A DNA stretch of 5,363 nt, from positions 1-5,363 of the forward strand of contig CALJMC010000108.1 of the NCBI GenBank assembly GCA_937982385.1, written 5' to 3'. Of the stretch, positions 1 to 4,178 are shown piece by piece. Source of the stretch: an uncultured Rickettsiales bacterium (GTDB lineage Bacteria; Pseudomonadota; Alphaproteobacteria; Rickettsiales; UBA998). Under the pieces are notes generated by a model. The model had not been told where the DNA came from. It ran no database searches and worked only from the letters and a program-made list of their open reading frames with translations. The translations under genes and the position numbers were made by a program. Positions within the stretch are counted from its first letter, which is position 1. Every line of letters begins with the position of its first letter.

Positions 1-267
1 GGTGTTAATGATAGGCTAGTAGTGAAAGATGGGTATGATACTACTGGAGACATAGATGCTAACGATAGAGACAAGGCTATATATAATAAGTTGAATCGCG
101 CAAAACATAGCGATGTTTTTAAAGAGAGTTTCTCTGCACCATTTTATGAGTCCTTGACGGCGTATTTAGATAAGAGATTGTCAAAGTTTGACGTCAAAGT
201 AGAGAGCTTTCTTTGTCCAGAGGACATGGTAAAATATTTAACTGGTTTATCCAATCGCACTCCATGA
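1..267 (+). CDS. C-terminal end of an unrecognised protein (5' partial)
   Basis: The reading frame is open from the first base of the window to a TGA at 265-267. A GTG at 22 could serve as a start, but it has no clear Shine-Dalgarno sequence and the frame continues upstream, so I treat this as the last 88 residues of a longer protein. The visible part is hydrophilic and highly charged, rich in Asp and Lys, with no membrane segment, signal peptide or motif that I recognise. It ends in a short helix-like stretch with one Cys (SFLCPEDMVKYL). Base composition is about 37% GC by hand count, well below ubiB next door, which may indicate foreign origin or weak constraint. In many alphaproteobacteria ubiE precedes ubiB; this tail does not look like UbiE. 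Function unknown. Being coding is likely but not certain. Confidence 0.55.
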   Translation, partial: GVNDRLVVKDGYDTTGDIDANDRDKAIYNKLNRAKHSDVFKESFSAPFYESLTAYLDKRLSKFDVKVESFLCPEDMVKYLTGLSNRTP

Positions 268-318
268 AGCCCTATACATTTAAGTCTGGGTGTTCTATGG
301 TGCGGCTGGTTTTTTGAC

Positions 319-327
319 TGGTATTAT
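319..327 (+). promoter_or_regulatory. Possible extended -10 promoter element for ubiB
   Basis: The sequence TGGTATTAT resembles an extended -10 box (TGnTATAAT) with one mismatch. No good -35 lies at the matching distance. Transcription would begin around 334, leaving a leader of only about five bases before the ubiB ATG at 339. The 71-bp gap between the upstream gene and ubiB (268-338) holds no convincing terminator: there is a T-run at 310-315 but no stable stem before it. ubiB could therefore also be transcribed by read-through from the upstream gene. Confidence 0.25.
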
Positions 328-338
328 TTGGAAATTCT

Positions 339-1733
339 ATGACCATCTTTTCACATTTCTTTCGTGCTGTATATATCTTATGGATACTGATGCGCCATGA
401 CGCGTTTTACTTTTTGAAGGGCAAGCGTGGCGGCACGGTTATGCGTCTCATCAGAAAACGCAGTAAAAGTGTGAGCCGTGGAGAGAATCTGCGTGCGGCA
501 TTTGAAGCGCTTGGGCCAGCCTTCATCAAGCTAGGGCAGGTGGTGGCGATGCGCCCTGATTTGGTGGATGATGATGTGATTGAGGCGCTGACGAACTTAC
601 AAGATAGGGTGAAACCGTTTAGTGCTGAGAAAGCTAAGGCGATTATTGAAACGTCGTTTGGTAAGCCTTTGGAGTCGCTCTATTCTGATTTTGCGCCTGA
701 GGCGATTGCGGCGGCATCCATCGCGCAGGTGCATAAAGCTGTGACGACTGAGGGCAAGCAGGTGGCGGTGAAGATTTTGCGCCCCAATATTCATGCGATT
801 TTTGCGCGGGATATTGCGTTGCTTTATCGTCTGACAGGGTGGCTGGAGGCGCTCGTGCCATCGTCGCGGCGTATGAAGCCGACAAAGGTGGTCAAAACGC
901 TAGAGGATACGGTCGCGATGGAGCTTGATTTGCGCTATGAGGCGGCATCGGGTGAGGAATTGCGCGAGTTTCGTAAGGAAGACAAACCGAACATCTATAT
1001 TCCGTGGATAGATTGGGAGCGCACCAAAGAAGATGTGTTGACGTTGGAGTGGATTGATGGCATCCCGATGCATGATGTCGATGCGCTCAAAAAGGCGGGT
1101 TATAATCTGACGCATCTCACAGAGCGTGCGGCGCATGGCTTCTTTAATATGGCGTTTCGTGATGGGATTTTCCATGGTGATTTGCATGGTGGGAATTTGC
1201 TCGTGCGCACTGATGGGCAGCTTGTTGCAGTTGATTTTGGGATTACAGGGCGGCTCGCCATGCGTGAGCGAATGTATCTCGCCGAAATATTCCATGGATT
1301 CCTGACTGGCGACTATATGATGGTCAGCCGTGCGCATTTTGATGCGGGCTATGTGCCGCGCACGCAATCAGTTGAGATGTTCGCGCTTGCCTGCCGCGCC
1401 ATTGCCGCACCGATAATGGGTAAGCCGCTCAGTGAAGTGTCAGGCGGTGGGTTGCTGACCCAGCTTTTCCGTGTGGCGGAGACTTTCGAGATGGAATTGC
1501 AGCCGCAGCTTCTGTTGATGCAAAAATCACTTATTCTGATTGAAGGAATAGGGCGGACGTTAGCGCCAGAATCAAACATGTGGGAACTCGCCGAGCCGCC
1601 AATTAAAGAATGGGCAACCACCCATCTAACGCCGCAAGCGCGGATAAAATTGATTATCGAAGAAGAATTTGCACGCCTGAAACGTCTGCCAGCCTTGCTG
1701 GATGCGTTGGAAGAAAAAATTGTGAATGGTTAG
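339..1733 (+). CDS. ubiB: UbiB, ABC1/ADCK-family atypical kinase for ubiquinone biosynthesis
   Basis: UbiB-family proteins are protein-kinase-like ATPases at the inner membrane needed for ubiquinone (coenzyme Q) synthesis; their direct substrate is unsettled. The 464-residue product shows the family hallmarks in order: the KxGQ motif at 64-67 (KLGQ), an Ala-rich loop at 124-131 (AAASIAQV), the ATP-binding Lys145 in VAVKI, the ExD motif at 195-197 (ELD), the catalytic segment HGDLHGGN at 279-286, and the DFG metal-binding motif at 299-301. The N-terminus has a hydrophobic helix at about 7-18. The ATG at 339 is the first possible start after an in-frame TGA at 315-317; a weak GGAAA lies at 330-334. 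The protein stops after a charged helix and lacks the roughly 50-80 residue tail with membrane segments found in longer relatives such as the 546-residue E. coli UbiB. All kinase motifs are intact, so it is probably functional. It is not next to ubiE here. Confidence 0.95.
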   Translation: MTIFSHFFRAVYILWILMRHDAFYFLKGKRGGTVMRLIRKRSKSVSRGENLRAAFEALGPAFIKLGQVVAMRPDLVDDDVIEALTNLQDRVKPFSAEKAKAIIETSFGKPLESLYSDFAPEAIAAASIAQVHKAVTTEGKQVAVKILRPNIHAIFARDIALLYRLTGWLEALVPSSRRMKPTKVVKTLEDTVAMELDLRYEAASGEELREFRKEDKPNIYIPWIDWERTKEDVLTLEWIDGIPMHDVDALKKAGYNLTHLTERAAHGFFNMAFRDGIFHGDLHGGNLLVRTDGQLVAVDFGITGRLAMRERMYLAEIFHGFLTGDYMMVSRAHFDAGYVPRTQSVEMFALACRAIAAPIMGKPLSEVSGGGLLTQLFRVAETFEMELQPQLLLMQKSLILIEGIGRTLAPESNMWELAEPPIKEWATTHLTPQARIKLIIEEEFARLKRLPALLDALEEKIVNG

Positions 1734-2090
1734 TTAGACATGGCGTTCGTTGCTTTGTTCCACGTTGCTTGCCACTTGAAGTGACTCAACTGAAGTACTG
1801 TTATCGACATGTTGAGCATTTGTGTTTCCGCCTAGGTTGACGCCATTGATTGCTTCTAGTACTTCATCGCGCATGCTCGCTAATTCTTCGCCAACTCGTG
1901 CGCCAACTTCAGCATCTCGTCGGTCTCTTACTTCACCCACAGAACCCATGCTAATAGAGGTAATTTCTAAGCTTCCAGCTTTAAATTGATCATCGAGGGC
2001 GGCATTCATGGTTTTGAGTGCTTCCATTGAAGGTGGCGTGTCATTGATGACATCTTTTACTTTTTCAAAAATATTTGAGAATAATCCCAC
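1734..2090 (-). CDS. Unrecognised 118-residue acidic protein
   Basis: I do not recognise this protein. It starts at a GTG (2090-2088 on the minus strand) with a well-placed GGAG seven bases upstream, which supports it as a real gene, and ends at a TAA (1736-1734) directly touching the ubiB stop codon. It has three visible parts: an amphipathic N-terminal helix (MGLFSNIFEKVKDVIND, 1-17), a charged likely helical segment at about 52-83 rich in Glu, Arg and Asp, and a polar Asn/Ser/Gln-rich tail from about 85 to the end. It contains no Cys, Trp or Tyr, and has no signal peptide or membrane segment. It looks like a small cytoplasmic protein, perhaps associating with a membrane or a partner through the N-terminal helix (inference). 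Its promoter would lie in the divergent region shared with xth. Confidence 0.65.
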   Translation of the reverse strand: MGLFSNIFEKVKDVINDTPPSMEALKTMNAALDDQFKAGSLEITSISMGSVGEVRDRRDAEVGARVGEELASMRDEVLEAINGVNLGGNTNAQHVDNSTSVESLQVASNVEQSNERHV

Positions 2091-2097
2091 AACTTTA

Positions 2098-2101
2098 CTC
2101 C
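2098..2101 (-). promoter_or_regulatory. Shine-Dalgarno site fixing the GTG start of the minus-strand gene
   Basis: Read on the minus strand, GGAG is followed by seven bases and then the GTG at 2090. This is the main reason to choose that start and to believe the gene is real. An ATG just upstream (2104-2102) runs into TAA after one codon and cannot be the start. A possible -10 (TAGAAT, minus strand, 2115-2110) would give a very short leader, but no good -35 accompanies it. Confidence 0.55.
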
Positions 2102-2178
2102 ATTTGTTTATTCTATCATCATATCAAAGAAATATGACGGTTGTGTGACAGTTGTTAATCTTTTTTACTAACAAAAAG

Positions 2179-2194
2179 TTAATTTTTTGGTTAA
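2179..2194 (+). promoter_or_regulatory. CtrA-like TTAA-N8-TTAA element (weak)
   Basis: Two TTAA half-sites (2179-2182 and 2191-2194) are separated by eight bases. The established CtrA consensus in Caulobacter and relatives is TTAA-N7-TTAA, so the spacing is one base off. The setting (alphaproteobacterium, upstream of xth, near a possible origin) makes it worth recording. In AT-rich DNA such a pair can easily arise by chance. Confidence 0.15.
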
Positions 2195-2241
2195 GATGCC
2201 CTCATCTAGAGTAATGCCATTGAAATCTATGAGGAAAAAAC

Positions 2242-3036
2242 ATGACACTCAAAATTACTAGTTGGAATATTAATTCCGTTCGTATCAGAATTCCGCATAT
2301 AGAGCAGATTGTGACGGAGATTAACCCTGATGTGCTATGCTTGCAGGAGACGAAGGTAGAGGATGATAAATTTCCACTTGAGGCGTTGAAGGAGCTTGGG
2401 TTTGAGCATGTCGTTCATGCAGGACAAAAAAGCTATAATGGGGTGGCGATTCTCTCGAAATTGCCGCTGAGTGATATCGAAGCGCGCGATGTGCATGGCA
2501 CAGGCGAGAAGCGTCATATTGCGGCGAGCTTGCCGAATGGTGTGCGGGTTCATAATTTTTATGTGCCAGCGGGTGGGGATGTTCCTGATGTGGAGGCAAA
2601 CCCTAAATTCGCTGATAAGTTAAGATTTATGGATGAAATGCGCAGTTGGTCTGAAACCTTAACGGCGGATGATAAGACGGTGATTCTAGGGGACTTTAAC
2701 ATCGCACCTGGCGAGCATGATGTCTGGTCGCACAAGCAGCTCCTCAAAATTATCAGCCATACACCGATTGAGATTGAAAAGATGTCTGCATTGCAAAAAG
2801 CGGCTGATTGGTGCGATGTCGCGCGTGAGTTTGTGCCTGCGGATGAAAAGCTTTATAGTTGGTGGAGCTATCGCAATCGTGATTGGAAAAAATCCAACCG
2901 TGGACGTAGGTTAGACCATATTTGGGTTACGCCAGCACTAAAAGCCGCCCTCAAAAGTTATGACGTGCTGCCCCCTGCAAGAGATTGGGAAAGACCGTCC
3001 GACCATGTGCCCATTACGGTGACGTTGGCGGCGTAA
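2242..3036 (+). CDS. xth: Exodeoxyribonuclease III (AP endonuclease, XthA family)
   Basis: This 264-residue protein belongs to the endonuclease/exonuclease/phosphatase fold. Family members cut DNA at abasic sites and remove 3' blocking groups and nucleotides in base-excision repair, using Mg2+. Its length matches E. coli ExoIII (268). Residues corresponding to the known active site are present: Asn9 in SWNINS, the metal ligand Glu36 in CLQETKV, Tyr107 in FYVPAGG, Asp151 and Asn153 in ILGDFNIAP, Asp225 in RRLDHIWV, and the terminal Asp254-His255 in PSDHVP. The start is the ATG at 2242, with a GAGGA ribosome site six bases upstream. It stands as a single transcription unit: the upstream neighbour is divergent, and a 278-bp gap with DnaA boxes follows. 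The TAA stop lies inside the first DnaA-box-like sequence. Confidence 0.96.
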   Translation: MTLKITSWNINSVRIRIPHIEQIVTEINPDVLCLQETKVEDDKFPLEALKELGFEHVVHAGQKSYNGVAILSKLPLSDIEARDVHGTGEKRHIAASLPNGVRVHNFYVPAGGDVPDVEANPKFADKLRFMDEMRSWSETLTADDKTVILGDFNIAPGEHDVWSHKQLLKIISHTPIEIEKMSALQKAADWCDVAREFVPADEKLYSWWSYRNRDWKKSNRGRRLDHIWVTPALKAALKSYDVLPPARDWERPSDHVPITVTLAA

Positions 3037-3042
3037 TCCACA
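3034..3042 (+). promoter_or_regulatory. DnaA-like box, 8 of 9 (TAATCCACA)
   Basis: It differs from TTATCCACA only at the second base and starts with the TAA stop of xth. With the perfect box at 3055-3063 it forms an inverted pair: ATCCACA (3036-3042) is complementary to TGTGGAT (3055-3061), with 12 bases between. A third, poorer CACA-type box (CCATTCACA, 3043-3051) follows directly. Confidence 0.45.
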
Positions 3043-3054
3043 CCATTCACAGCC

Positions 3055-3063
3055 TGTGGATAA
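3055..3063 (-). promoter_or_regulatory. Perfect DnaA box (TTATCCACA on the minus strand)
   Basis: An exact match to the high-affinity DnaA consensus. It sits at the edge of the AT-rich tract beginning at 3061, an arrangement typical of the box that anchors DnaA beside an unwinding element. It also overlaps the short palindrome CACAGCCTGTG (3048-3058). Confidence 0.75.
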
Positions 3064-3106
3064 GAAAAAAATAATCATTATTATACAGTAATTTATAAAA
3101 TAAATG
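3061..3106. other. AT-rich tract, possible DNA-unwinding element
   Basis: The 40 bases from 3061 to 3100 contain only four G or C, and the whole line 3061-3120 is about 17% GC by count. The tract includes an A7 run and the perfect odd palindrome AATAATCATTATT (3070-3082). It touches a perfect DnaA box on its left side. An unwinding role is inference; AT-rich intergenic DNA also occurs at ordinary promoters. Confidence 0.4.
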
Positions 3107-3124
3107 AGCAAAGGTGAAAAAAGT

Positions 3125-3133
3125 CGTGGATAT
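3125..3133 (-). promoter_or_regulatory. Weak DnaA-like box, 7 of 9
   Basis: CGTGGATAT on the plus strand keeps the GTGGAT core of the box and differs at the two outer positions. It lies just right of the AT-rich tract and has the same orientation as the two perfect boxes. Alone it would not be worth calling; the cluster gives it some weight. Confidence 0.25.
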
Positions 3134-3183
3134 GCGCTTGACTGTGAGGGGGAGTGGGGGTAGTGTGTGCTTCCTCGATGTGG

Positions 3184-3210
3184 TTGACGGGTTGCTGAAT
3201 GCCATATAGT
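3184..3210 (+). promoter_or_regulatory. Possible upstream promoter of rpsT
   Basis: A -35-like TTGACG (3184-3189) and a good -10-like TATAGT (3205-3210) are separated by 15 bases, which is short for a sigma-70 type promoter. The -35 lies in the word TTGACGGGT, which recurs at 3228-3236 in the second candidate promoter. Confidence 0.3.
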
Positions 3211-3227
3211 TGTTATTAATCAGGATT

Positions 3228-3255
3228 TTGACGGGTCTTCCGCCCTGTGGATAAC
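3228..3255 (+). promoter_or_regulatory. Likely rpsT promoter, -10 overlapped by a DnaA box
   Basis: A -35 element TTGACG (3228-3233) is followed after 16 bases by GATAAC (3250-3255, four of six matches to TATAAT). The perfect DnaA box at 3246-3254 covers most of the -10, so bound DnaA would be expected to block RNA polymerase here. Transcription would start near 3262, about 50 bases before the rpsT ATG. Confidence 0.4.
3246..3254 (-). promoter_or_regulatory. Perfect DnaA box near rpsT
   Basis: A second exact TGTGGATAA, sharing the wider word CCTGTGGATAA with the box at 3055-3063 and in the same orientation 191 bases away. It overlaps the putative -10 element of rpsT, and a second AT-rich stretch (3255-3314, about 25% GC) follows it. 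Confidence 0.7.
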
Positions 3256-3314
3256 AATGAAGTCGATATAAAAATAGAAGACAAATTTGGTAAGTAAATA
3301 AAGGTTATAGAAAC

Positions 3315-3578
3315 ATGGCACATCATAAGTCAGCATTAAAACGCATTCGCCAGACGGCACGTCGCACGGAAGTAAATCGCGTTCGTCGTAGTCGCATTCG
3401 TACATTCATCAAGGGTGTTGAAGTCGCTATTGAAGCGGGTGATAAAACTGCAGCAACTGCAGCGTTTAAAGTAGCGGAACCAGAAATCATGCGTGGCGTG
3501 ACAAAGGGTGTTATGAAAAAGACAACGGCATCTCGCAAGGTGAGTCGTTTGTCTAAAAGCGTTAAGGCGATGGCGTAA
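3315..3578 (+). CDS. rpsT: 30S ribosomal protein S20
   Basis: S20 is a small basic protein that binds 16S rRNA early in 30S subunit assembly. The 87-residue product has the family's usual length and features: the N-terminal MAHHKSALKRIRQ signature, an Arg-rich first helix (about 5-30) that contacts rRNA, and a Lys-rich C-terminal part (MKKTTASRKVSRLSK, about 67-81). Residues 40-60 are Ala-rich and helical. The ATG at 3315 has an AAGG at 3301-3304, ten bases upstream, somewhat far but usable. S20 genes close upstream of dnaA are known in alphaproteobacteria. Here a rhodanese gene lies between them. The promoter region contains DnaA boxes, so expression may respond to DnaA (inference). A small perfect stem (3571-3585, TGGCG/CGCCA) covers the stop codon but has no T-run after it, so read-through downstream is likely. 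Confidence 0.97.
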   Translation: MAHHKSALKRIRQTARRTEVNRVRRSRIRTFIKGVEVAIEAGDKTAATAAFKVAEPEIMRGVTKGVMKKTTASRKVSRLSKSVKAMA

Positions 3579-3710
3579 CTCGCCACTACCACTAACTCGT
3601 TGAATAGTATTTTCTCTGGGCTTTGGTCTGGATAGGTTTTTTGCACCGTTTTTTTACCGTGCATGTGGGATGACTATTATTTAAAAACAGATATGTAAGG
3701 GTATTAGATC
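3579..3710 (+). promoter_or_regulatory. Gap between rpsT and the rhodanese gene, with a possible internal promoter
   Basis: The 132-bp gap contains T-runs at 3635-3642 and 3649-3655 but no stable stem directly before them, so I do not call a terminator. A short stem pairs TGCAC (3642-3646) with GTGCA (3659-3663) around a T-rich loop; no T-run follows it. A candidate promoter is TTTACC (3653-3658), 16 bases, then TATTAT (3675-3680, five of six to consensus), starting RNA near 3687 ahead of the AAGGG ribosome site at 3697-3701. The rhodanese-dnaA pair may therefore have its own promoter as well as read-through from rpsT. Confidence 0.3.
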
Positions 3711-4178
3711 ATGGCATTGACACAACTCATAGCACAGGCAGAAGGGCAAACGATTGATGCTCTGGGCTATGCGGGTGATGTGTTGTCGTCGGATGCATGG
3801 GCTGCTTTGGGTAATGATGACTCTGCACTGCTCATTGATGTGCGTACCCAGCCTGAATGGCAGTTTGTTGGTGTGCCGAATGTTTCCTCTATTGGCAAAA
3901 CGTTGCTCCCAATTTCATGGCGCATCTATCCTGAGATGGATACCAATGACAATTTCTTAAACGAGCTCGAAAAACGCGGCGTGAGCAAAGATGCTCCGCT
4001 CTTTATGCTGTGCCGTACGGGTGCTCGTTCGCGTGAGTCCGCTATTGCGGCCACCGCGCATGGCTATAAATATTGTTTCAACATTGCCCATGGCTTTGAA
4101 GGTGATGCAAACGCCAAAGCAATTCGTGGTGATGTGAATGGTTGGAAAGCGGAGGGTCTACCGTGGCAACAGATGTAG
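3711..4178 (+). CDS. Single-domain rhodanese-like protein
   Basis: Rhodanese domains carry sulfur as a persulfide on an active-site Cys, for sulfur transfer or related chemistry. This 155-residue protein has one domain: the LLIDVRTQPEW strand-loop at 40-50, the active-site loop CRTGARS at 101-107 with Cys101, and the C-terminal NGWKAEGLPW at 143-152 that I associate with a common alphaproteobacterial subgroup. The catalytic Cys is present, so activity is plausible; the donor and acceptor are unknown. There is no signal peptide, so it is probably cytoplasmic. The ATG at 3711 has an AAGGG nine bases upstream. Its last 16 bases overlap the start of dnaA, so the two are probably co-transcribed and translationally coupled. 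Whether this links sulfur or redox state to replication initiation is speculation. Confidence 0.92.
   Translation: MALTQLIAQAEGQTIDALGYAGDVLSSDAWAALGNDDSALLIDVRTQPEWQFVGVPNVSSIGKTLLPISWRIYPEMDTNDNFLNELEKRGVSKDAPLFMLCRTGARSRESAIAATAHGYKYCFNIAHGFEGDANAKAIRGDVNGWKAEGLPWQQM
4151..4155 (+). promoter_or_regulatory. Shine-Dalgarno site for dnaA inside the rhodanese gene
   Basis: GGAGG lies seven bases before the GTG at 4163, an almost ideal ribosome site, and is itself coding sequence of the rhodanese gene. It favours the GTG over the later in-frame ATG at 4190, which has no comparable site. Ribosomes finishing the rhodanese gene at 4178 would clear or re-use this site. Confidence 0.7.

Larger units (their letters stand above)
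2091..2241. promoter_or_regulatory. Divergent intergenic region between the minus-strand gene and xth
   Basis: This 151-bp AT-rich stretch must hold the promoters for the minus-strand gene and for xth, because the two are transcribed away from each other. For xth, a GTGACA at 2145-2150 is a plausible -35, but the matching -10 (around 2166-2173) is poor, so no promoter can be assigned firmly. The xth ribosome site is clear: GAGGA at 2231-2235, six bases before the ATG at 2242. Three GTTAA words occur, at 2154-2158, 2178-2182 and 2190-2194. Confidence 0.4.
3034..3314. other. DnaA-box cluster with AT-rich tract: candidate oriC or DnaA-controlled promoter region
   Basis: This non-coding stretch between xth and rpsT contains two perfect 9-base DnaA boxes (TGTGGATAA, the complement of TTATCCACA), at 3055-3063 and 3246-3254, both in the same orientation. 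Weaker boxes lie at 3034-3042 (8/9) and 3125-3133 (7/9). The first perfect box runs straight into a stretch about 90% A+T (3061-3100), which could act as a DNA-unwinding element. A G-rich segment (3148-3160) and two TTGACGGGT repeats follow. dnaA lies about 0.9 kb downstream. Many bacteria have oriC next to dnaA; in Caulobacter and Rickettsia oriC is instead near hemE, so this could equally be an autoregulatory dnaA-operon promoter. I saw no GANTC (CcrM) sites in the region. Confidence 0.55.

Noticed and set aside
1002..1012. GTGGATAG word in ubiB as a DnaA box
   Set aside because: It matches only 7 of 9 positions, stands alone within coding sequence, and is expected by chance.
900..1367. 155-codon open frame on the minus strand inside ubiB
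   Set aside because: It is antisense to the conserved kinase core of ubiB, which fully explains the constraint, and its translation looks like no known protein.
1610..1840. 76-codon plus-strand frame crossing the end of ubiB
   Set aside because: It overlaps ubiB and the minus-strand gene in other frames, has no clear ribosome site, and shows no hydrophobic segment that could be a frameshifted UbiB tail.
3036..3075. Stem ATCCACA/TGTGGAT after xth as an intrinsic terminator
   Set aside because: The stem is followed on the plus strand by an A-rich run, not a T-run, and its two arms are the two DnaA boxes, which explain the symmetry better.
3114..3209. 31-codon frame from GTG 3114 in the DnaA-box region
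   Set aside because: There is no ribosome site at a workable distance (AAAGG runs into the GTG), and the stretch is better explained as regulatory DNA.
3276..3290. TAGAAG stretch as a DnaA-trio motif
   Set aside because: Only two trio-like steps are present, and the spacing and orientation from the nearest box do not clearly match the described arrangement.
3571..3663. Stem at the rpsT stop codon, or the TGCAC/GTGCA stem, as a terminator
   Set aside because: Both stems are only five base pairs and neither is followed by a T-run, so termination cannot be claimed.
3323..3664. 113-codon open frame on the minus strand across rpsT
   Set aside because: It lies opposite the highly conserved rpsT gene and has no recognisable motif; it is a by-product of the Arg/Lys codons of S20.
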